Origin: RZYY01 sp036794825
GTDB taxonomy: Bacteria; Bacteroidota; Bacteroidia; Bacteroidales; 4484-276
NCBI GenBank assembly: GCA_036794825.1
Contig: DAIRGA010000027.1
Location: 1 to 64,000 of the forward strand
Reading direction: 5' to 3'
Length of the DNA stretch: 64,000 bases
Below are positions 15,291 to 22,300 of the stretch, in pieces. Both the position numbers and the translations under genes were made by a program. Under the pieces are notes generated by a model. The model made no database searches. It had not been told where the DNA came from and was given only the letters and a program-made list of their open reading frames with translations. How positions within the stretch are numbered: the stretch's first letter is position 1; each line of letters starts with the position of its first letter.

Positions 15291-16109
15291 TATTGCATAA
15301 ATGTATTCTTTTCCATTTACAATCTCTACATTTAAGCGATATTGCTCACCTCTCCACATGAAAGAATAATAATTATAGCCCGTTACTCCCCTTGCTTTTT
15401 TCTTGATGTATTTTGATTTTTCGGCTGTATTTATGCCTTGTTTTAATGGAGCATGGTCTAAGTATTTAGCGGACTTAACAATACTGTGTACGTGCATTGC
15501 TATATCTTTTAGATGTGGGTCTGCAAAATGATCGGCAATACCTCTTACACTTTTTCTAAAAATAGTTATCCCATTTGATTTAAAATTAGGCAATGTTAAG
15601 AAATCGCCTTTTTCGGGTACATTTGATTTTATCCAGTTTTCAATTTCTACAGTCTTTATGTTCTGGATAGTTTTGATAATAGCTTTCTCCACCTTCTCCC
15701 TCATTGCGGGTTTCACCTTGGCAATCATTGGGTGCTGGTCGGTAAACAGTACGCCGTCTTTTCCGGGGTTGTTGCGCATTACTGGCGGTGGCAGGGGTAC
15801 GTCGTCGGGGGGCTGCTTTGCGAGGCTCGCAGGGTCGGGGTTGCGTACCTGCTTTACTGAGCAGCGGCAACCCCAGTCGGCGGGTGGCATCCAGGTATCC
15901 CAGAAGGGGTCGTCAACGCGTTTCACTATTCCATAGAGGCGTTTGTGCTCGTTGCGGGGTTCGCCGGCGGTGCTGGGCATGTATTCGAGGTAAGGGTAGA
16001 GGTCGCTGTCGCGGGTGATGTCCTGCCAGTTGAGGGCGGCGCGGCTGGTGCGCACGGCGTGGAGGTGCTCGGTGCGCATCCAGTTGACGTTGTACTGGGC
16101 GTTGATACC
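15267..16109 (-). pseudogene. MuF-type phage head protein with BECR-like toxin tip, 5' truncated (MuF1)
   Basis: The minus-strand frame is open from 16181, but recognisable homology begins only at GINAQYNVNW (16109); the 24 residues before that are unrelated. About 130 residues of Mu gpF-like minor head protein follow (TWMPPADWGCRCSVKQVRNP). A distinct C-terminal domain of about 150 residues comes next (LPNFKSNGITIFRKSVRGIA, YYSFMWRGEQYRLNVEI). It resembles phage-associated BECR-type nuclease tips of MuF polymorphic toxins. That assignment is by pattern only. The core is apparently identical in DNA to 19746-20131. The 5' part of the head protein is missing, as in orphan toxin tips. The tip itself has no stop or frameshift. 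Confidence 0.6.
15724..16109 (-). repeat. 386-bp MuF core repeat, copy 1
   Basis: This segment matches 19746-20131 base for base as far as I can compare, same length and same strand. It begins at the toxin-tip border (...FTDQHPMI) and ends at GINAQYN. It is clearly richer in GC than the toxin tips. Perfect identity over coding DNA implies recent duplication or gene conversion. Confidence 0.85.
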
Positions 16110-16189
16110 AAATTGTTGGGATTGGAAGCAAGAGACTCCGGGTTGCTCAAACCAGATCAACATAACCATCATATAAAGCATTATCCGAT

Positions 16190-16321
16190 TTAGCGCACGT
16201 TTCGCGACACGGTAACAGTGTACATTCCGGTGAGGATGGTTATCGAACTCCTCACGCTTACACTATTCACCTGAGGGAACCTGAAATTACTGATCTGTAG
16301 GTTGTATGTGATGCGAAACAT
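16190..16321 (-). pseudogene. N-terminal fragment of phage baseplate hub protein, copy 1
   Basis: ATG at 16321 and stop TAA at 16190-16192 give 43 residues (MFRITYNLQISNFRFPQVNS, then VRSSITILTG and TVSRNVR). The pattern is that of the first strands of Bacteroidota phage baseplate-hub (gene D-like) proteins: a beta hairpin, then RSSI..LT and an (I/V)xL/SRNVR segment. The rest of the protein is gone; the sequence runs straight into the truncated MuF1. A second, more diverged copy is at 17072-17201. Confidence 0.5.
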
Positions 16322-16346
16322 TTACTTTTATCAAAATTTTATCACC

Positions 16347-16652
16347 ATGAAATTCATTATTCTCTTCTCATTCGTGCTGCTGTTTGCACCGTCAAACCGT
16401 ATTTCCAAAGATTGCCGATGCAACCTCACCAAACTTTATGGCAGGGTAAGGTTTGTTAATGATGGCGCTGATTTCCGTATTAAATTCCTGAGCAACAACC
16501 CCGATCTGAATATCAAATTTGTTACACGCCCGGCCAACAAATGTGGCGAGTGGCAAATTGTCGAAGGTGGCGAGGATTTCACTGTAGCAGTAGTGGATGG
16601 AGGCGAAGCCTTTACCGTTCGATACAATGAATCAAACCCGGGGGTTAATTAA
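16347..16652 (+). CDS. Secreted DUF6150-like (septoil-knot) protein, paralogue 2
   Basis: Protein of 101 residues from the ATG at 16347, with a signal peptide (MKFIILFSFVLLFAPS). The mature repeats are GRVRFVNDGADFRIKFLSNN, PDLNIKFVTRPAN, then EDFTVAVVDGGEAFTVRY. It is a paralogue of the protein at 13260-13574: both have a Cys-Lys/Arg-Cys after the signal, a central CG(K/E)WQ and an end in PG(V/I)N. The spacing of strands is conserved although the sequences are only loosely similar. It sits divergently next to a hub fragment and ends in the palindrome GTTAATTAAC, which also holds the stop of the opposing DUF6046 gene. Confidence 0.65.
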   Translation: MKFIILFSFVLLFAPSNRISKDCRCNLTKLYGRVRFVNDGADFRIKFLSNNPDLNIKFVTRPANKCGEWQIVEGGEDFTVAVVDGGEAFTVRYNESNPGVN

Positions 16653-17070
16653 CTTTTCCAGGTTCTACGGGCAAATCGATATACATTTTGATTAAAAAGA
16701 ACTGTTGATTTTGAACGCCAGCCTTTTGATCCAGCTTGTAATGACGGATCACGGCGGCGGATATCTGGAACAAATCAGTAAAAGGACAGGATATTTTGAC
16801 GGCACAAGGCAACGCATAAATGGCGAGTATTTTCTTCACTTCATCCTCCGGGTATTTTGTCGGGTTCTCTTGCAAGATGGTGCCTGTTATCTCAATGTTA
16901 TAATCCTCCAATGAGTGGTATTCCTTTACACTTCCACTGCGGCCTGCTACATAAGTACGACCGATCTTTTTGTTTTGCGTTATTACCACCAGGGCGTTGA
17001 CCAGCTTTATGTTTAGCGTGCTGTCGCCCTCGGCTGTCAGCGTTACATCGCTAAAAAAGGGCGTTCCCAA
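16645..17070 (-). CDS. Phage DUF6046 protein, 5' end replaced
   Basis: Protein of about 141 residues. The core pattern (KKIGRTYVAGRSGSVKEYHS, LEDYNIEITGTILQENP, then QKAGVQNQQFFLIKMYIDLP) fits DUF6046, a tail/baseplate-associated protein of Bacteroidota phages. The only start is a TTG, and the frame stays open upstream into a hub-protein fragment, so the natural N-terminus has probably been lost. The C-terminus is complete. Its stop overlaps the DUF6150-like gene stop, convergent, within GTTAATTAAC. Confidence 0.65.
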   Translation of the reverse strand: MGTPFFSDVTLTAEGDSTLNIKLVNALVVITQNKKIGRTYVAGRSGSVKEYHSLEDYNIEITGTILQENPTKYPEDEVKKILAIYALPCAVKISCPFTDLFQISAAVIRHYKLDQKAGVQNQQFFLIKMYIDLPVEPGKVN

Positions 17071-17071
17071 T

Positions 17072-17201
17072 ACCAGCGTATGTTTTGCGGCAGGATAATA
17101 GCACAGATTACGGTGAGGTTGTTGATCGAACTCCTCACCCTCAGCCTGCTCACCTGCGTGAATTTGAAATTAACCGATATGATTAAAAGGTAATTTGTTG
17201 T
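17072..17201 (-). pseudogene. N-terminal fragment of phage baseplate hub protein, copy 2
   Basis: Open minus frame NYLLIISVNFKFTQVSRLRV, then RSSINNLTVICAIILPQNIR. It aligns with the fragment at 16190-16321 (RSSI..LT, ..LPQNIRW against VSRNVR), and the DNA shares GATCGAACTCCTCAC. No start codon is present and it fuses into DUF6046 in another frame. Two different hub pieces within 900 bases suggest repeated acquisition rather than simple decay of one prophage. Confidence 0.45.
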
Positions 17202-17231
17202 TTAAGTGTTTTTTTGGAGTAGTGTTGCAGC

Positions 17232-17298
17232 CTAAACTAAACCCTTTAATCACGCACACCTTAAATCTGGTGTAAACGCATCTCAGGATTTAGTTTTT
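17232..17298 (+). ncRNA. Hairpin unit B3, diverged 3' part of unit B
   Basis: CTAAACCCT and AGGATTTAG form an 8-of-9 bp stem around the conserved loop CTGGTGTAAACGCATC, followed by TTTTT. It matches the 3' part of B1 and B2 but lacks their upstream half, so it may be a remnant. A TAATTTG word lies at 17191. Confidence 0.4.
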
Positions 17299-17412
17299 GT
17301 CAGGGAACGCTAAGGACAAGCATACCAGAACCGAAAATTAAAGCAGTATCGAACCAATTATGAATTGGTGTGAATCGGACCTGCTGTGAATCGGATCAGT
17401 AATAACCTTCGT

Positions 17413-17574
17413 TTAATCATTGTCTCTCCTGAACCAACGAAATGGGATAATGTTTTTTAAGCTGTCCAAGGGCCGAAAAAAAGAAAGTACCATCACAACG
17501 AAAGTAAACAACAACCCCGCGCCAACAATAAGCAGCAGCACGATAAAGGCCGCCGAAACGATCTGTTCAATCAT
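17413..17574 (-). CDS. Small single-TM protein, 53 residues
   Basis: ATG at 17574 (MIEQIVSAAFIVLLLIVGAG), a long hydrophobic helix of about 30 residues, then a basic tail RPLDSLKNIIPFRWFRRDND. It overlaps the end of the next upstream gene by 8 bases and follows it in the same direction, so the two form a pair. No family recognised. Confidence 0.4.
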   Translation of the reverse strand: MIEQIVSAAFIVLLLIVGAGLLFTFVVMVLSFFRPLDSLKNIIPFRWFRRDND

Positions 17575-17824
17575 GGCCGGGAAGAAAAAGGATAAACACA
17601 AACTGAGCAATTAGAAACAACACCAACATCCAAACAGTCACACTGAGTGAAGATACCATCCAGGCAACAACAACAACGCTTGTGCCGGCAAACTGGAACC
17701 AGTTTAGCGTTCTGGGCTGAACGTGCAGAGTTTCGATAAAACGACCAAATGAAAAGAAATTGAACAGCAAACCAATCAACCATCCAAAACAGAAAAAAGT
17801 AAAGAAGTAATATAGTAAGCGCAT
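17567..17824 (-). CDS. Small three-TM membrane protein, 85 residues
   Basis: ATG at 17824 (MRLLYYFFTFFCFGWLIGLL). Three hydrophobic segments are separated by a short polar loop (GRFIETLHVQPRTLNWFQFA), ending in FLPGHD. The gene precedes and overlaps the 53-residue membrane protein by 8 bases. The two proteins resemble the tiny-membrane-protein pairs elsewhere in this region. Function unknown. Confidence 0.4.
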   Translation of the reverse strand: MRLLYYFFTFFCFGWLIGLLFNFFSFGRFIETLHVQPRTLNWFQFAGTSVVVVAWMVSSLSVTVWMLVLFLIAQFVFILFLPGHD

Positions 17825-17989
17825 GACCTCAGTTGTATATGAAATTAATCTGAAAGACCTTGTCCCGGGCATAATTGCAAAGAAAGACAGTGTATTTGAT
17901 TCATCTGTTGGCAAAATTAGTAATATTCATAACAAGCTGAATTTTTAACAAGTTTTCTTCACAGAATGAAATATTAATATTCATTTGTG

Positions 17990-18063
17990 TATCTTTGCAG
18001 CCGAAAGACGTTTGAAGCGGCCACTGTATCGATAAGTAGATTCGTAACCCAAGCGTCTTTTTC
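17990..18063 (+). ncRNA. Hairpin unit A2, putative small RNA
   Basis: TATCTTTG at 17990, then GACGTTTG pairing with CAAGCGTC. Compared with A1, two stem pairs are changed on both sides (C-G to T-A, A-T to G-C). The inner CCACT/AGTAG arm is weaker. T5 follows. Confidence 0.55.
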
Positions 18064-18172
18064 CATTAGCTGCGTTTGATAACGATGGGCAATCAATCGA
18101 AGTTATTGTTCATTTTTTTCGCCAATCTCACCACCTCCCAAAAAGAAAAGATTGGGAGTTAGTTTTATTACA

Positions 18173-18308
18173 TAACTTTGCATCAACTCTTGTGTGTTTA
18201 CGTATGCCTGTTCTGCTACTGTCATTCATGCAGGAGTTTGATTTAAGTAAACCCTGTGGTCACGCGCATCTTAATTCTGGTGTAAACGCATCGCAGGGTT
18301 TAGTTTTT
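18173..18308 (+). ncRNA. Hairpin unit B2, putative small RNA
   Basis: Essentially identical to B1: TAACTTTG at 18173, TAAACCCTG/CAGGGTTTA stem and TTTTT end. The CTCCCAA/TTGGGAG stem just upstream (near 18137-18160) pairs one base better than in copy 1. Confidence 0.5.
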
Positions 18309-18398
18309 ACATAAAAATATCAATGGCAGTCATGGCTTGAACTCCATTTAATAATTTTCTTGTCTCAAAATGTCGATGTGGTTTGTTGGCTTTTGTTT

Positions 18399-18478
18399 TA
18401 TCTTTGCTGCCGAAACCTGTTTAAGTAAACTCTCGGACTGTAGATCCGGGAGGCCATGCTCAAACAGTTTTTTTTTTG
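18399..18478 (+). ncRNA. Hairpin unit C2, putative small RNA
   Basis: TATCTTTG at 18399, outer stem CTGTTTAAG against CTCAAACAG (one mismatch relative to C1), the same anticodon-arm-like inner hairpin, and a T9-T10 run. Confidence 0.5.
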
Positions 18479-18581
18479 CGTCCTTTATGAGGTTAATCAA
18501 TACAGGCGAATCCTGCTCTGAACCGTTGATGTTTGATTAACCTTTTTTCTTCAGCAAGTGAAATATTAATGTTAATTCATG

Positions 18582-18655
18582 TATCTTTGCAGCCTGAAAA
18601 GACATTCAGACCGGCCACAGTTACGGTAAGTGGTACCGCATCCTGAATGTCTTTT
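18582..18655 (+). ncRNA. Hairpin unit A3, putative small RNA
   Basis: TATCTTTG at 18582, outer stem AAAAGACATTCAG/CTGAATGTCTTTT, inner CCAC/GTGG arm and a T4 end. Relative to A1 one stem pair is changed on both sides (G-C to A-T). It stands alone, without B or C, 85 bases before the 94-residue gene at 18740. Confidence 0.55.
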
Positions 18656-18739
18656 CATTTTAGTATCTTAATGTTATACAGATTGATTTGGTTATCGTAA
18701 CGTTTTGCAGATTGATCATTTTTATTATTTTTGTAAATC

Positions 18740-19024
18740 ATGACAAGTAAACAAAAAGAGACGTACGAAACTTTCACTGATAAACTGTCGAATGGCATTC
18801 CGGTTTATTGGTGGTACGATTACGAGGATGCGGTTTTTCGTTCGCATTACGAAGGTGATGCTACCCGATTTTTTGTAAAATACGCATCGCATTATGGTAA
18901 GGAAATCGAGTTGTTTAAGAAAACCAGCAATGTACTTATGGATGCTTATTCCGATCTGGACAAGGTGCTGATTACAAAAGAGGATTACGAAAACTTTCCG
19001 CAGGAAGCCAAATTTAAACAGTAA
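18740..19024 (+). CDS. Small acidic protein, convergent to MuF toxin 2
   Basis: ATG at 18740, TAA at 19022, 94 residues (MTSKQKETYETFTDKLSNGI, then PVYWWYDYEDAVFRSHYEGD). It is rich in aromatic and acidic residues, which is common in immunity proteins. No family recognised. TATTATTTTTG upstream is a promoter-like word. It faces the 3' end of the RelA/SpoT-tipped MuF2 gene across a 69-base gap. By analogy with the 82-residue gene facing MuF1, I list it as a candidate immunity protein. That is inference from position and composition only. Confidence 0.55.
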   Translation: MTSKQKETYETFTDKLSNGIPVYWWYDYEDAVFRSHYEGDATRFFVKYASHYGKEIELFKKTSNVLMDAYSDLDKVLITKEDYENFPQEAKFKQ

Positions 19025-19093
19025 CCGCAACGGACAAGGCTGCAGCGCATGAAACAAGGCGGTGGGATGCGAGTGGTTGACCATGGTTACCTG

Positions 19094-20530
19094 TTATAGT
19101 TGAGGGGCATTGATTTCAATGCTCCTTATTTTTTCGTAATATGACTTGGATTCCTCTTCTAAGGTCTTAATCAATGCCCTGTCTTTTTTATCATCTAAGG
19201 TCCTTATTTTTTCGTAATATTCATGTCCTTTTCCCGGTTCAATCCCCATCTGTTTTGCTTTCGTTTCAAGCTGTTGGATGGTGCTTTGGTCTAATACCAT
19301 TTTGTAGGATTTATCTTTAGCAAACAGCATTTGAGGGGTGTTTACCTGGCATTCCATTATCACTCCGTTTTGTTTCACGTTCATCAACACGCCGGTATAG
19401 CCTTCGGGTGTATTGTGCCGTTTAATTTGCACCACCTCAAACTTTTCGGAAATTGCCTGGATGGTTTTTTCGATTTTATCACCACTGGCAACAAAGGTGT
19501 TTCTCACCATGTCATTTACCTTGCTAACATCCCCTTCATAGTCGTGATTTGCTTTTTCGATAATCCTGGCTTTGGATTTAAGGTTGACGGGTGTAACTTC
19601 AATTTTAAGTTTGCGGGCGATGGTTTTGCTTTTTTTGTCAAAATCTGCTGCCTGGTCATAGGCTTTTTGGATGATCAGATTTACATCCGTCAACTCCCTG
19701 ATGGCGTTTTCTACCTTCTCTCTCACTTCCGGTTTCACTTTGCTGATCATTGGGTGCTGGTCGGTAAACAGTACGCCGTCTTTTCCGGGGTTGTTGCGCA
19801 TTACTGGCGGTGGCAGGGGTACGTCGTCGGGGGGCTGCTTTGCGAGGCTCGCAGGGTCGGGGTTGCGTACCTGCTTTACTGAGCAGCGGCAACCCCAGTC
19901 GGCGGGTGGCATCCAGGTATCCCAGAAGGGGTCGTCAACGCGTTTCACTATTCCATAGAGGCGTTTGTGCTCGTTGCGGGGTTCGCCGGCGGTGCTGGGC
20001 ATGTATTCGAGGTAAGGGTAGAGGTCGCTGTCGCGGGTGATGTCCTGCCAGTTGAGGGCGGCGCGGCTGGTGCGCACGGCGTGGAGGTGCTCGGTGCGCA
20101 TCCAGTTGACGTTGTACTGGGCGTTGATACCTGCCTGCCTGACCTCGCTGCCTGCAGCCCTGCGCATCTCGGCGGTCTGCCAGTAGGATTTGTAACCGGC
20201 AAAGCGTTCGGCGCTGGTATGTAGCTTTTGTACGATCTGGAAGTATGGGCTGTCGGGGGTTACCTCGCCGAATACCTGATCTATGGCGCTGCCAAGCTGC
20301 GATCGGGTGTACTGGAACAGGTCGCGTTGTATGAACATGTCTGGGTTTTTGGCGATGTCGGCGGCGATGGCCGGCAGTTGATCGTCGAGGCCGCGGGCGA
20401 TACTTATATTGCCTGAATCCTTTAACACAATTTCATTGTGTCCGTGTACAGGGCATCCTGATCGCTGTTTGTTTTTTTCTGCTTCTGGTATCGGTTGGTG
20501 GTAAAATCTTCAAATCTCTCCTGCGTTCTT
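19094..20530 (-). pseudogene. MuF-type phage head protein with RelA/SpoT-like toxin tip (MuF2)
   Basis: The main frame (GTG at 20428 to 19094, 444 residues) has a Mu gpF-like head domain at about residues 1-215, the linker FTDQHPMISKVKPEVREKVE, and a C-terminal domain at about 240-440. That domain shows features of small RelA/SpoT-type nucleotide synthetases: VSKVNDMVRNTF, GYTGVLMNV, the M-E-C-Q-V-N-T stretch (matching the catalytic E-x-Q-V/I-x-T) and H-x-Y-Y-E-K. I infer a toxSAS-like effector. Upstream, another frame (QERFEDFTTNRYQKQ ... LYTDTMKL) continues the head protein to about 20530, so there is a frameshift near 20425 and a 5' truncation. The tip is intact. The core repeats that of MuF1. 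Confidence 0.6.
19746..20131 (-). repeat. 386-bp MuF core repeat, copy 2
   Basis: Matches 15724-16109 base for base by eye, same orientation, 4022 bases apart. Outside the borders the two genes diverge at once: different toxin tips on one side, and a complete versus missing head-protein part on the other. Confidence 0.85.
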
Positions 20531-20569
20531 TATCTTAACAGTTGTATTAACCCTGAAAATGAATTAGCT

Positions 20570-20926
20570 ATGCGTACAAAAAATTTGTTAGTCAGTCTGT
20601 TAATGATGCTTTTAGCCGTCGGTATCACTGCCCAGAACGAAACCAATCCAAAACTGGTCATTGATCATCCCATCTCATATGGAACGATCCTGGTGGTTGA
20701 TGTTTGGAAGGTGATTCGAACCTCAAATTTCACAACAGATGATTTGGACTCCATGAAAAAGGCGATCATTGTTTTTGAAAAAAGCAACAAGGAACAGAGC
20801 GAAATGATTAAAAAACAACAGGATGAAATAGCGAAACTTCAGCGGGCTAATAAGGAAGTAGAATCCGAAATTCAAAGTCTCAGGAAAACAGTCGAAAAGC
20901 TACAGAAAAGAATTGATGCCATTTAG
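20570..20926 (+). CDS. Secreted coiled-coil protein
   Basis: Protein of 118 residues from the ATG at 20570, which starts a clear signal peptide (MRTKNLLVSLLMMLLAVGIT, cleavage after AQ or nearby). After a short beta-like part (PKLVIDHPISYGTILVVDVW), residues about 60-118 form a long coiled coil (EKSNKEQSEMIKKQQDEIAK, then EIQSLRKTVEKLQKRI). No family name can be given. It is periplasmic or surface exposed. It lies just beyond the phage-fragment region and has ordinary composition for the chromosome. Confidence 0.6.
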   Translation: MRTKNLLVSLLMMLLAVGITAQNETNPKLVIDHPISYGTILVVDVWKVIRTSNFTTDDLDSMKKAIIVFEKSNKEQSEMIKKQQDEIAKLQRANKEVESEIQSLRKTVEKLQKRIDAI

Positions 20927-21296
20927 AAAAAAATCCCTTAATGCAATTGTTACCTTTTAATACCCTCATTTTCAAGAATGTTTTAATTTATTCTAAAGAA
21001 ATCGGCGCTCGCAGCCACGCATTGAATTTTGGAAGCTTTTTTCATAGCTCATTCAGCATACAAAAGTAAATTGATTGATTCCATGCAACCGTCAAAGTCT
21101 CCCGGATACAGTTGCAACTCGGCAATAATCAGTGGATTATTATTGTCAGTATCAGCAAGGATCTGCAATTGCCGATGTATACTAATAGTCCTTGCTTTTT
21201 AAAACCAGGCTATCTCAGTCATCAGCGCTTCATTACTTATCTAAGCAGATTTTTTGTTTTGATGAAGACTTAAAACAGCACTGATGCGATCCTAAC
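20927..21296. other. Intergenic stretch with one long-loop hairpin
   Basis: No coding frame is supported in this 370-base gap. At 21154-21200 AGCAAGGA pairs with TCCTTGCT around a 27-base loop and is followed by TTTTT. It may terminate the coiled-coil gene, or be another small RNA unit, but no TAnnTTTG word precedes it directly. Confidence 0.4.
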
Positions 21297-21773
21297 TCAG
21301 GGCAGCCGGTGGTAGATTTTCCCAACGATTCGCCAGCCTTCGTCAAACTTGTAAAAAAGCAGGTAATCGGTAAAAATGCGTTTTTCGTTGCGGATCAGAT
21401 CGAGCTTGGCCATAGCAGCATCGGCGGTAATATCAATTTCGATGATATCGGCGGTAGTCAGAAACTCAGGGCCTCCGGGGTTTTGCGCTTTCCTGGCCTC
21501 CACCATTTCAATCCATTTTTCGATCGGAAGTTTTTGGATCTCGTTGTCTTTGGTTTTGGAAAGCAGTTCAAAGGTTGGATGAAACCCTGCACGGATTTTT
21601 TCAATATCACCCCAGTTTTGAAGCCCGTCCACATAAGCCGATTGAATTACGGCCCTGATGGCTTTTTCTTCATCTGAAAACGATCCTGCCTGAGCATGAG
21701 CAGGCTGAGAGCAGAACAACATCAGAATTACAACGAAAATACCTGTTAATGAGCAGAATAGAGTTGCTTTCAT
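21297..21773 (-). CDS. Secreted NTF2-like protein (lumazine-binding-like)
   Basis: Protein of 158 residues with a signal peptide (MKATLFCSLTGIFVVILMLF ... AHAQA). The rest has the SnoaL/NTF2-like fold pattern: DEEKAIRAVIQSAYVDGLQN, FHPTFELLSKTKDNEIQKLP and the closing strands YLLFYKFDEGWRIVGKIYHR. This is close to the group labelled putative lumazine-binding (PF12893), whose real ligand is usually unknown. Presumably periplasmic. It lies 30 bases downstream of the 99-residue gene on the same strand, so they may be co-transcribed. Confidence 0.75.
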   Translation of the reverse strand: MKATLFCSLTGIFVVILMLFCSQPAHAQAGSFSDEEKAIRAVIQSAYVDGLQNWGDIEKIRAGFHPTFELLSKTKDNEIQKLPIEKWIEMVEARKAQNPGGPEFLTTADIIEIDITADAAMAKLDLIRNEKRIFTDYLLFYKFDEGWRIVGKIYHRLP

Positions 21774-21803
21774 GATTTTGAAATTTTTTGGTAAAAATAG
21801 GTA

Positions 21804-22103
21804 TTATTCCAATTTTCGTCTGAAAGTCAGCGGGATGTTTTCGTTGTTTGGAGCGCCAATTTCAACCAGTTCCCAATCCTTATCATAACCCGCAATTTTA
21901 TGCCTGAGTACGGTAACCTTGTCCAGTGGAGGCACACCTGCGCCTTCCCAATTGATCAGCTCCACCCGGTATTGTAACGTTTTTCTTCGCCCGTTGATGC
22001 TCACTTCAATATCTACGTTTTGTTCGGGTTCTAAATCGGGGATCAGAATGACGATTTCTCTCATATTGGTAAATTTTTTTGGTAAACCATTCACCCTTAT
22101 CAT
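21804..22103 (-). CDS. Hypothetical protein, about 99 residues
   Basis: I take the ATG at 22103 (MIRVNGLPKKFTNMREIVIL); the open frame extends ten codons further to a TTG at 22133. The protein is beta-rich (VDIEVSINGRRKTLQYRVEL) with KDWELVEIGAPNNENIPLTF near the end. No signal peptide, no TM. No known family comes to mind. It is upstream of the NTF2-like gene on the same strand. Confidence 0.5.
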   Translation of the reverse strand: MIRVNGLPKKFTNMREIVILIPDLEPEQNVDIEVSINGRRKTLQYRVELINWEGAGVPPLDKVTVLRHKIAGYDKDWELVEIGAPNNENIPLTFRRKLE

Positions 22104-22300
22104 TTCTACTTTCGTGCCAGGGTACTCAATCAACTGAATGGATGGAATTTAGGTAATAAACGTTGTGAAATTCACATAGAGAAGTGTTCCATTTCTTCGT
22201 CGCATTGTCCATTAATGAACATTTTGTTCCGGAATATTTGCCCCAAAGAATTCAATTTCTTTTAATCCTGTGGCAAACCATGAAATCCAACCAAGCTGAT

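Larger units (their letters stand above)
17990..18480 (+). repeat. 490-bp direct duplication, copy 2 (units A2, B2, C2)
   Basis: Second copy of 11472-11960. The 55 bases upstream (17935-17989) are not shared with copy 1. They do resemble the sequence before unit A3 at 18582 (both contain TGAAATATTAAT at the same distance from TATCTTTG), so copy 2 and A3 share a promoter region. Confidence 0.85.

Noticed and set aside
16110..16181. True N-terminus of MuF1
   Set aside because: The first 24 codons of the open frame have no similarity to MuF2 or to head proteins; homology begins abruptly at 16109, so this is junction sequence.
11472..18655. Integron attC sites
   Set aside because: The hairpins recall folded attC sites and lie between small genes, but none has the RYYYAAC/GTTRRRY core boxes, there is no integron integrase, and flanking genes are in mixed orientation.
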